64,000 nt of DNA, from the NCBI RefSeq assembly GCF_021568775.1, contig NZ_JAKGSG010000029.1, positions 1 through 64,000 of the forward strand, written 5' to 3'. Both the position numbers and the translations under genes were made by a program. This stretch comes from Antribacter soli. Lineage in GTDB: Bacteria > Actinomycetota > Actinomycetes > Actinomycetales > Cellulomonadaceae. The notes beneath the pieces were generated by a model. That model did not search any database and was not told where the DNA came from. It saw nothing but the letters and a program-made list of their open reading frames with translations. Every line of letters begins with the position of its first letter. The stretch's first letter is position 1. Positions 9,426-15,824 of the stretch are shown here, piece after piece.

Positions 9426-9430
9426 TCCCG
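9426..9430 (-). promoter_or_regulatory. Ribosome-binding site deciding the ABC-F TTG start
   Basis: CGGGAG on the minus strand is followed by seven bases and then TTG at 9417. The CTCCCC stretch of the upstream leader hairpins (9470-9475) is complementary to this site and could mask it. Confidence 0.55.
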
Positions 9431-9460
9431 GGGTGGCGACGGAAGCGCCGACGCACCGGT

Positions 9461-9489
9461 CCCCTGTCCGGGGAGCGCCCCCGAGGGGC
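9461..9489 (-). promoter_or_regulatory. Mutually exclusive leader hairpins (attenuator candidate)
   Basis: Read on the minus strand, four segments lie in a row: GCCCC (9489-9485), GGGGC (9481-9477), CCCC (9473-9470) and GGGG (9464-9461). Segment 1 pairs perfectly with 2, segment 2 can pair with 3, and segment 3 pairs with 4. This is the classical 1:2, 2:3, 3:4 layout of a translation-coupled attenuator. Segment 1 starts five bases after the stop codon of the upstream ORF, inside the footprint of a ribosome halted there. No U-tract follows, so control of initiation or Rho access is as likely as intrinsic termination. Confidence 0.55.
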
Positions 9490-9494
9490 AGGCG

Positions 9495-9536
9495 TCAGCG
9501 CGAGAGGGTCGGCGTACCGCCGGCGAAGCCCGTCAT
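9495..9536 (-). CDS. Leader peptide upstream of the ABC-F gene
   Basis: A 13-codon ORF, MTGFAGGTPTLSR, with ATG at 9536 and TGA at 9497-9495. AAGGAA (9546-9541) sits five bases before the ATG, a better ribosome-binding site than that of most genes here. It ends 77 bases before the ABC-F start and directly precedes the alternative hairpins. Short leader ORFs that sense stalled ribosomes are known for several ABC-F and other translation-antibiotic resistance genes. That this one works so is inference from layout. Confidence 0.55.
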   Translation of the reverse strand: MTGFAGGTPTLSR

Positions 9537-9657
9537 CGCTGTTCCTTGTCGTCGTCCCCTCACACTCGCGGCACACCCGCGGGGACGGCACCACCGTGCC
9601 ATGGGGAGCGCGGGCCGCGCAACGGGATGTGCCCGACGCCGGCCGGTGCGCGCCGCA

Positions 9658-10827
9658 CTACTTCTTGGCGCGCTTCAGGAACTCGTCCAGGAAGAGCTTG
9701 CGGACCGCCTCGCCGTCGAGCGCCTTGTCGATGCCGCCGAGCTTGCCCGTGGCCAGCCCCTCGCACACGCGGATCCACGCCTCCCCCATCGTCGTGGTGA
9801 ACGTGGCGGCCACCGCCGCGCTGATCGCGCCGCCCACGACCGTGCCCGCACCGGGGATCAGCTTGAGCAGGCCCGTCACGGCGCCGCGCCCCGCGGCGGT
9901 GGCTCCCGCGGTGGCGGCGAGCGTCAGGAACGTCGCGCGGCCGACGGGGATGCCGTAGACGACGGCGATGCGCGCCATCATCGTCACCTGGATCGGCACG
10001 AGCACCGCAGCGTCCGCGAACGGGATCGGAGTGGCGCCCGCGGCCGTGGCGAGGCTCGCCGCGGCCGCGATCGCGCCCCGCGCGGCCTTGCGCTTGCGCG
10101 CCATGTCGATCTGCTGCGCGGCGTCGAGCGCGGCCGCGACGGCGGGCGGAGCGGCGAGGTACGTCGCGTCGAGGAGCTCCTGCAGGCCGTGCGCGGCCAG
10201 GCCGTCGAAGTCCTCGGCCCGCGCCATCGTGAGGAACGCCCGTCGCTCGAAGATCGGAAGGTCCCGCTCCTCGATCGCCTTGACGAACTCGAGGGTGTCG
10301 GGGCGGACCTCGTCGCCGCGCTTCGAGACCTGGGTCAGCACCAGCATCACGGGCAGGCCGGTCGCACGCAGCGCCTCGACGAACTTCGCCTCGGTGTCCT
10401 CGAACCGCCGGTCCCCGGCCCGTACGCAGTACCACGCGACGTGGATCTGCTCGCCGATCGGCTTCTTGCGCGTCGCCCTGAGGTGGTCCTCCAGGTCGTG
10501 CAGGACCGCCCGGGTGTCGACCCCGACCTCGAGGCCGCGGGTGTCGTACACACCCAGGCGCTCGTCCTCGCGGACGTGCAGCGTCGTGTGCGCCGTGACC
10601 GGCCGGCCCACGCCCGTCTCGGCGATGTCGGTCCCGAAGATCGCGTTGACCAGGGTGCTCTTGCCCACACCGGTCTTGCCGAAGATCGCCAGGTTGAAGC
10701 GTCCCACCTTCTCCCCCTCGGCCCGCCACGCCTTCTCGAAGGCTTCCTTGACCGAGTCGCCGGCCATGTCGAACGCCACGTCGTCCTCCGTCCACGGGTC
10801 GTGCCCGGACGAGGATGACAGGTCCAC
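9658..10827 (-). CDS. GTPase with hydrophobic DUF697-like C-terminal domain
   Basis: A P-loop GTPase (389 aa) of the Era/YcjX-like TRAFAC class. G1 is GKTGVGKST (near residue 50), a G2-like Thr lies in RPVTAHTT, G3 is DTRG (near 96), and G4 is the variant TQVSK (near 167). Residues about 245-350 are rich in Ala, Gly and Val with two or three likely membrane-contacting helices, resembling the DUF697 tail of such proteins. The role is unknown; relatives are linked to stress and envelope maintenance. Start GTG at 10827. The gene lies between the monooxygenase and ABC-F genes on the same strand with ordinary gaps. Confidence 0.85.
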   Translation of the reverse strand: MDLSSSSGHDPWTEDDVAFDMAGDSVKEAFEKAWRAEGEKVGRFNLAIFGKTGVGKSTLVNAIFGTDIAETGVGRPVTAHTTLHVREDERLGVYDTRGLEVGVDTRAVLHDLEDHLRATRKKPIGEQIHVAWYCVRAGDRRFEDTEAKFVEALRATGLPVMLVLTQVSKRGDEVRPDTLEFVKAIEERDLPIFERRAFLTMARAEDFDGLAAHGLQELLDATYLAAPPAVAAALDAAQQIDMARKRKAARGAIAAAASLATAAGATPIPFADAAVLVPIQVTMMARIAVVYGIPVGRATFLTLAATAGATAAGRGAVTGLLKLIPGAGTVVGGAISAAVAATFTTTMGEAWIRVCEGLATGKLGGIDKALDGEAVRKLFLDEFLKRAKK

Positions 10828-10874
10828 CCCGGTTCAGAGTCACGAAGCGGGGTGAAACGGACCGCGTGTCGCGC

Positions 10875-12314
10875 TCAGGCCGCCCAGGCGACGTACCCGT
10901 CGGGGCGGACCAGGAGGGCCGTCGGGTCGCCGTCGGCCCGCTGCACGACCACGGCCCCCGCCGCCCAGCCCGCCTCCCGGCTTCCGGCAGCCGGGAGGGC
11001 ACCACCGCCGTCCGACGGCACGACCCGGACGAACCTGCCCTCGCGCAGCGCTTCGTAGAGGCGTGTCCCGGACGCGCCGGGCACGAGCGGGACGTCCGCG
11101 GCGCGGCGCCCGACGAGGCGGTGCGCGCCGCGCGGGCGGCGGTAGGCGAAGCCGATCCCCGTGACGATCCCCATGGCCCGGCGCCGCGCCGGCGCGACGT
11201 GGCCCGCGACCAGGCCGATTCCCGCACCGAGCGCCCGCGAGACGAGTCCTCGCGCACGGGCGGCGCGGACGAGGCCACCGCTGGTCAGCACCACGACCCG
11301 CCCGACGGGGTGGCGCTCGGCGTGGTACGAGTCGAGCAGGCTCTCGGCCTCGGCTCCCGCGACCTCTCCCCGCACCACCTCGGCGAGCTTCCACGAGAGG
11401 TTCGCCGCGTCCTGCAGGCCGGTGTTCATGCCCTGGCCGCCCGCGGGCGAGTGCACGTGGGCCGCGTCGCCCGCGACGAAGACCCGGCCGGTGCGGTACG
11501 CGGGGACCTGGCGCTCGTCGGAGTGGAAGCGGGAGGTCCAGCGGGCGTCGATCATGGCGTGGTCGGTGCCGAGCGCCTGGCGCATGATCGCCCGGACCTC
11601 CTCGAGCTCGAGCGGCGCGTCCTCGGCGACGTCGTGGCCCCAGCGCCAGCCGATCACCCGGAAGTAGCCGTCGCCGAACGGCGCGACGAAGCAGAACGCG
11701 TCGTCACGGACGCCCACGGTCAGCAGGTCGGCCGGCTCCTGGGCGAGCCGGACGTCGGCCAGGACCATCGACCTGATCACGGACCGGCCGGGGAACGGCA
11801 GGCCGACCGCCCGGCGCACCGCCGACCGGTGCCCGTCGCAGCCCACCAGGTACGCCGAGCGCAGGGTGACGGGCCCGTCGGGACCGGCCGCGTGCACCGT
11901 CACGCCGTCGCCGCCCTGCGTGAGGCCGAGCAGCTCGGTGTCGTACGCGAGGGTGACGCCCGCGGCGGTCGCACGCTCCAGGAGCGCCTGCTCGACCTCG
12001 TACTGCGGAATCACCAGCACGTGCCGGAACCGCGACGGCAGCGCGCCCAGGTCCAGCGTCACCCGGCCGAACAGGCGCAGGCCGCGCAGCGCCCGGCCCT
12101 TCGCCTCGAGGCCGTCGGCGAGGCCGCGGGCGTCGAGCTGCTCCAGCGTCCGGGCGTGCACCGCGAACGCGCGGGACAGGTTGCTGATCCGGCGCAGGCG
12201 CCTCTCGACCAGCGTCACGCGGATCCCGGCTGCGGCCAGGTCTCCCGCGAGGAGCAGCCCGGTCGGGCCCGCCCCCACGACGACGACGTCGGTCTCTCGC
12301 TCCTGGCTGCTCAT
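10875..12314 (-). CDS. FAD-dependent aromatic-type monooxygenase
   Basis: A class A flavoprotein hydroxylase (479 aa) of the PheA/UbiH/rifampicin-monooxygenase-like family, using NAD(P)H and O2 to hydroxylate a ring compound. The N-terminal dinucleotide fold DVVVVGAGPTGLLLAGDLA is present, the DG motif appears as VGCDGHRSAVRRAVG (near residue 165), and the GD motif as FVAGDAAHVHSPAGGQGMN (near 277). The C-terminal thioredoxin-like domain typical of the longer members is short. ATG at 12314 is chosen because GAGGGGAC lies just before it; an in-frame start 48 bases upstream would run into the operator. Divergent from the tetR gene with shared operators, so it is probably induced by a ligand of that repressor. 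Drug inactivation is possible but unproven. Confidence 0.88.
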   Translation of the reverse strand: MSSQERETDVVVVGAGPTGLLLAGDLAAAGIRVTLVERRLRRISNLSRAFAVHARTLEQLDARGLADGLEAKGRALRGLRLFGRVTLDLGALPSRFRHVLVIPQYEVEQALLERATAAGVTLAYDTELLGLTQGGDGVTVHAAGPDGPVTLRSAYLVGCDGHRSAVRRAVGLPFPGRSVIRSMVLADVRLAQEPADLLTVGVRDDAFCFVAPFGDGYFRVIGWRWGHDVAEDAPLELEEVRAIMRQALGTDHAMIDARWTSRFHSDERQVPAYRTGRVFVAGDAAHVHSPAGGQGMNTGLQDAANLSWKLAEVVRGEVAGAEAESLLDSYHAERHPVGRVVVLTSGGLVRAARARGLVSRALGAGIGLVAGHVAPARRRAMGIVTGIGFAYRRPRGAHRLVGRRAADVPLVPGASGTRLYEALREGRFVRVVPSDGGGALPAAGSREAGWAAGAVVVQRADGDPTALLVRPDGYVAWAA

Positions 12315-12329
12315 CTGCGTCCCCTCTCG

Positions 12330-12361
12330 TGTCAACACCCGTTGGCCAACGCTTGTTGACA
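12330..12361. promoter_or_regulatory. Operator copy 1 for the TetR-type regulator
   Basis: A 32-bp near-palindrome with outer arms TGTCAACA and TGTTGACA around the core CGTTGGCCAACG. It covers the region just downstream of the monooxygenase -10 box. It matches copy 2 at 24 of 32 positions by eye. Confidence 0.7.
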
Positions 12362-12390
12362 CCGTAGGCCCGCCGCCAGATGCGTGTCAA
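12361..12390 (-). promoter_or_regulatory. Promoter of the monooxygenase gene
   Basis: Minus strand TTGACA (12390-12385), 18 bases, then TACGGT (12366-12361). The -35 box lies inside operator copy 2 and the -10 box abuts copy 1, so binding at either should block transcription. Confidence 0.6.
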
Positions 12391-12416
12391 CGGTTGTTGG
12401 CCTACAGTTGTTGGCA
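12385..12416. promoter_or_regulatory. Operator copy 2, overlapping the tetR start codon
   Basis: A second 32-bp site in register with copy 1: TGTCAAC at the left, GTTGGCC in the centre, TTGTTGGCA at the right, 55 bp from copy 1. Its last base is the A of the tetR ATG. TACAGT at 12403-12408 is a -10 box placed for leaderless tetR transcription, so the regulator should control itself. Confidence 0.7.
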
Positions 12417-13018
12417 TGAGCAAGGACACCGCAGCGCCACCGCCGTCGGGCAGCCCTGCCCGGCGCTCCGACGCGACCAGGGCCGCGATCCTCGCCGCCG
12501 CTCGCGAGCGCTTCGCCGCCGACGGCTACGACCGCGCCACCGTCCGCGCCATCGCGCAGGACGCGCGGATCGACCCCGCCATGGTCATGCGGTACTTCGG
12601 CTCCAAGGAGGGGCTGTTCGCGGCGGCGGTCGCCGTCGACCTGCGCCTGCCCGACGTCGCGGACGTACCGGTCGGCTCCCTCGGGCGGGTGCTCGTCGGT
12701 CACTTCCTCGACCTGTGGGAGGACGACGAGCTGCGCGGCGTCCTGACCGCCATGCTCCGGGTCGGTGTCACCAACCCTGCGGGCGCGGCGCGGATGCAGG
12801 AGATCTTCCGCGACCAGGTCCTGCCCATCGCGCTGCGCGCCGTCCCCGACCCCGCGCAGGCGCCGGCGCGGGCTGCGCTCGTCTCGTCCCAGCTCCTGGG
12901 CCTGGCCCTGACCCGGCTCGTGCTGCGCTTCGAGCCCGCGGTCCGCCTGGGGCGCGGCGAGATCGTCGACTGGCTCGCGCCCACGGTGCAGCGGTACATC
13001 ACCGCGACCGAGCCCTGA
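12416..13018 (+). CDS. TetR family transcriptional regulator
   Basis: A 200-residue repressor. The N-terminal helix-turn-helix is clear: ATRAAILAAARERFAADGY, then TVRAIAQDARIDPAMVMRYF and GSKEGLFAAAV (residues about 20-75). The C-terminal part resembles the TetR_C ligand domain with a hydrophobic pocket. ATG at 12416 is chosen over an in-frame ATG at 12380 because the -10 TACAGT sits seven bases before it and the upstream residues do not fit the family. It faces the monooxygenase gene across two operator copies and is the likely repressor of both genes. The 3' end stops two bases before the convergent DUF2255 gene. Confidence 0.92.
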   Translation: MSKDTAAPPPSGSPARRSDATRAAILAAARERFAADGYDRATVRAIAQDARIDPAMVMRYFGSKEGLFAAAVAVDLRLPDVADVPVGSLGRVLVGHFLDLWEDDELRGVLTAMLRVGVTNPAGAARMQEIFRDQVLPIALRAVPDPAQAPARAALVSSQLLGLALTRLVLRFEPAVRLGRGEIVDWLAPTVQRYITATEP

Positions 13019-13020
13019 CC

Positions 13021-13401
13021 TCAGTCCGGCCGGGGCACGAGCCGGAGCGTCGTCTCGGCAACCCTCGGTCCGAGGACGGTGCCGACGATCGCTGCCCCGT
13101 ACTTGTCGTACTTCGCGTGGTAGGCGGCGTCGATCGCCGGATGTGCGTCGTCGTCGGGCACCACGAAGTCGACCTCCCGCACGACGCCGCCCGCGTGGAC
13201 CCGGCCGGTACCGGACGCCTTGGCCCGGCGGAACCACGGGTTGTCCGCGCCGTACGCGGAGCGCACGTAGAGGTCGTCCCCTGCCCGCACGACCCAGATG
13301 GTCACGTAGGGGCGCAGCGACCCGTCGCGGCGGCGAGAGGCGATCCGCAGCTCGGTCGCGCCGCCGATGCGGCGCAGCTCGTCAGGGGTCCAGCCGGTCA
13401 T
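13021..13401 (-). CDS. DUF2255 family protein
   Basis: A 126-residue protein beginning MTGWTPDELRRIGGATELRI, with RPYVTIWVVRAGDDLYVRSAYG and NPWFRRAKASGTGRVHAGG. This is the split-barrel flavin-reductase-like pattern of DUF2255 and of nitroreductase-related F420 proteins. The 3' part (HAKYDKYGAAIVG) is also typical. GAGGGGAGC precedes the ATG at 13401; an upstream in-frame start is not supported. Function unknown; a redox or flavin/F420-binding role is inferred from the fold. Confidence 0.8.
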   Translation of the reverse strand: MTGWTPDELRRIGGATELRIASRRRDGSLRPYVTIWVVRAGDDLYVRSAYGADNPWFRRAKASGTGRVHAGGVVREVDFVVPDDDAHPAIDAAYHAKYDKYGAAIVGTVLGPRVAETTLRLVPRPD

Positions 13402-13553
13402 GCTCCCCTCCGTCCTCGGCCCGACCATCGTGGCCCCCGGCGCCGTAGCAGGCACGCCGTCGGCGGACCGGCTCGAGCCTGCGAACGCGCAAGACCGTCA
13501 CCAGATGGCTCAACCGGCCGCGAACGTTCCCTGGAGGCGGTCCCGCGCGGACC

Positions 13554-14168
13554 TCACGCCGGCAGCACGGCCTCCAACGGTGCACCCCGCGGCCAGTCCT
13601 CGTTCGGCTCGCGCGGGTCGCCGGGCAGCAGGGTGCCGTACCACGCGTCGCGCCGCACGCCGCGCTGCAGGCCGTGCCCCCGGATCGTCCCCTCCACCCG
13701 GAAGCCGACCCGCCAGGCGACGCGCCGCGACGGCCAGTTCCCGACGTATGCGAGCCACGTGGCGCGTGCGATCTCGAGTCCCTCGGGGTCGAACGCCCAG
13801 TCCAGGACGAGGCGGGCCGCCTCGGTGACCAGACCACGCCGGCGCCCGGCGGAGACCATCCAGTAGCCGATCTCGCCCGACCGTGCGCCCTCGGGGGCGT
13901 CGTCGACGTCGAGGCCGACCATCCCGAGCACCGGCCCGTCCTGATCACCCGGCTCCCGGATCGCCCAGGTGAACGACCGCTCCTTCGCCCAGCCCGGGGC
14001 GACGACGCCCTCGATGAACCCGACCGCGTCCTTGCGGGTATAGGGGCTGGGCACCGTGGTCCACGCCACGACGTCGGGATCCTGGCAGGCGGCGGTGATC
14101 GCATCGACGTCGGCCAGGGTCGGGACCGACAGGCGGACGTTCTCGTTGGCGAGGACGAAGGCTTCCAT
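13554..14168 (-). CDS. GNAT family N-acetyltransferase (RimJ/RimL type)
   Basis: A 204-residue acetyl-CoA-dependent acetyltransferase. It opens with VRLSVPTLADVDAITAACQDPDV and carries the acetyl-CoA loop region near SGEIGYWMVSAGRRRGLVTEA (residues 104-125). NWPSRRVAWRVGFRVEGTIRG follows, the usual RimL ending. Substrate is unknown. The ATG at 14168 is preferred over one 18 bases upstream because homology starts with it. Single-gene unit between the DUF2255 and AI-2E genes. Confidence 0.88.
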   Translation of the reverse strand: MEAFVLANENVRLSVPTLADVDAITAACQDPDVVAWTTVPSPYTRKDAVGFIEGVVAPGWAKERSFTWAIREPGDQDGPVLGMVGLDVDDAPEGARSGEIGYWMVSAGRRRGLVTEAARLVLDWAFDPEGLEIARATWLAYVGNWPSRRVAWRVGFRVEGTIRGHGLQRGVRRDAWYGTLLPGDPREPNEDWPRGAPLEAVLPA

Positions 14169-14290
14169 GAAGCGAGCATGCCACACGGAAAGGGCACTTC
14201 ACCTGCGATTTCACCCCGACGGGCACGACACCGGCCGCGCACCCTGGCGCAGCGGCTCCCCCGTTCCAGCAGCGCTCGCTGGTTGCCAGG

Positions 14291-15520
14291 TCAGGGCGTG
14301 GAGGTGCCGGGCGGTGACTCCGTGGCGTAGGGCAGCGTGACCCCTGGCGTGTCCCCCTCGACCTCGATGTTGCGCAAGGTGCTGAACACCGCCCACGCGA
14401 CCGCGATCAACGGGACCGCGATGACCGCACCGAGGAGGCCGCTCACGACCGTGCCTCCTGTCACGCCGAGCGCGACCACGACGGGGTGCAGCGCGACCTG
14501 CTTGCCCATGATGAGGGGCTGGAGCACGTGCCCCTCGATCTGGCCGATCCCCGCGATGCCGAGCGTGACGATGAGCGCGGTGACGACGCCTTCCGCGGCG
14601 AGGGCCACGACGGCGGCGATGATCATCGCCACAGGGGCGCCGATGATCGGGATGAACGCGCCGATGAACACGAGCACCGCGAGCGGGGCGGCGAGCGGGA
14701 CGCCGAGGATCGCGAGGAAGATGCCGACGAGGATGCCGTCGGTCAGCGCGACGATGACCGTGCCCCGCGCATACCCGCTGAACGTGTACCAGCCGGCCCC
14801 GGCGGACGCCCGCCAGTGCGACCGCTGCCGCGCCGGAACCTGACCGATGAACCAGCGCCACATCGACGCGCCCGATGCCAGGAAGAACACCGTGCAGAAG
14901 ATCGCGAGCGCCAGCACGGCCAGGCCCTCGGCCACCGACCCGGCGCTCTCCGCGGCGCGGCTCAGCAGCTCGTTGCTGTTCTCCTGGATCCAGCCGCGGA
15001 CGTCGTCGATCCAGTCGTCGCGCGTGTCGAGGCTGATGCCGAAGGGCAGGCCCTCGATGAACACGACGATCTGGTCGACGCCGGTGTTGAACTCGCCCGC
15101 GAGCCGCTCCCACTGGCCGGCCACCGACGCGACCACATAGGTGAGCAGGCCGCCCACCAGCAGGATCCCCGAGAGGATGGCCAGGCCCGTCGCAAGGGGA
15201 CGCGGCATGACCCGGCTGTAGAGGTCGACCACGGGGTTGAGCACCGCGGTGAACACCAGCGCCAGGAAGACCGCGACGAAGACGAGCTGCACCTGACTGA
15301 CGCCGTAGAAGACGAGGGCCACGCCCGCCGTGAGGGCGATGAGGCGCCACGACCAGCCCGCCGAGAGGCGGAGCCAGCCAGGCACGCCGTCCGAGATGGG
15401 GGGAGGCGCGCTGAGGGACGCCACATGCACAGGGACGGCGAGCGCGTGCGGGGCCTCGTGCCCCTTCACGGGGTCCGCCTCACGCTCGTGCACGACGACG
15501 TCGCGCTCACGTTCCCTCAC
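14291..15520 (-). CDS. AI-2E family membrane transporter
   Basis: A membrane protein (409 aa) of the PerM/TqsA family, which exports or exchanges small molecules; the name comes from autoinducer-2 export by one member. About eight transmembrane helices are visible, starting near residue 58. A soluble stretch lies between helices 3 and 4 (about residues 125-195). The diagnostic C-terminal pattern LVFIGAFIPIIGAPVAMI, GQIEGHVLQPLIMGK and LHPVVVALGVTGG is complete. The first 45 residues are polar and charged, and cytosolic. Start GTG. It is convergent in orientation with the tRNA-Leu promoter region but has no obvious partner gene. Confidence 0.9.
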   Translation of the reverse strand: MRERERDVVVHEREADPVKGHEAPHALAVPVHVASLSAPPPISDGVPGWLRLSAGWSWRLIALTAGVALVFYGVSQVQLVFVAVFLALVFTAVLNPVVDLYSRVMPRPLATGLAILSGILLVGGLLTYVVASVAGQWERLAGEFNTGVDQIVVFIEGLPFGISLDTRDDWIDDVRGWIQENSNELLSRAAESAGSVAEGLAVLALAIFCTVFFLASGASMWRWFIGQVPARQRSHWRASAGAGWYTFSGYARGTVIVALTDGILVGIFLAILGVPLAAPLAVLVFIGAFIPIIGAPVAMIIAAVVALAAEGVVTALIVTLGIAGIGQIEGHVLQPLIMGKQVALHPVVVALGVTGGTVVSGLLGAVIAVPLIAVAWAVFSTLRNIEVEGDTPGVTLPYATESPPGTSTP

Positions 15521-15691
15521 CGGGTCACCTCCGTCCCAGCGCCGGCCGGCAGGCCGTGCTGTGGGGCCAGTCTGCCGCAGGCTGGGGCCACTGGCAGCGT
15601 GCGTTCCGAGCGTGGTGCGGGACGGCCGTCAGGCCCCTCCGCGGATGCAGATCACACGCATATCGATTCCCGGTCGACCCGCGACCCGTGC

Positions 15692-15697
15692 TATGTT
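15692..15697 (+). promoter_or_regulatory. Possible -10 box of the tRNA-Leu gene
   Basis: TATGTT stands out in a GC-rich stretch 44 bases before the tRNA. A -35 candidate TTCCCG lies 19 bases upstream and is weak. Confidence 0.35.
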
Positions 15698-15740
15698 TCT
15701 ACCCGCACCGGAACGGCGGAGACGCCGCGAAGGTCCACCT

Positions 15741-15824
15741 GTCCGGGTGGCGGAATGGCAGACGCGCTAGCTTGAGGTGCTAGTGCCCGTATAGGGCGTG
15801 GGGGTTCAAGTCCCCCTCCGGACA
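15741..15824 (+). tRNA. tRNA-Leu (anticodon GAG)
   Basis: An 84-nt class II tRNA. The acceptor arm GTCCGGG pairs with TCCGGAC, with one G-U pair at position 7. The anticodon stem CTAGC/GCTAG closes the loop TTGAGGT, giving anticodon GAG. The variable arm TGCCCGTATAGGGCG is the long form expected for Leu, and the T arm GGGGGTTCAAGTCCCCC is perfect. CCA is not encoded. Its 3' end is the attachment site of the downstream element, which leaves the gene intact. Confidence 0.96.

Noticed and set aside
9418-9594. N-terminal extension of the ABC-F protein
   Set aside because: The frame is open but shows no similarity and covers the leader ORF and hairpins. The TTG at 9417 has a well-spaced ribosome-binding site.
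5458-10818. A 1786-codon open frame on the + strand
   Set aside because: It runs opposite to M20, M3, ABC-F and GTPase genes with clear motifs and is rich in Arg, Gly, Val and His, the usual mirror product of GC-rich codons. No domain is recognisable.
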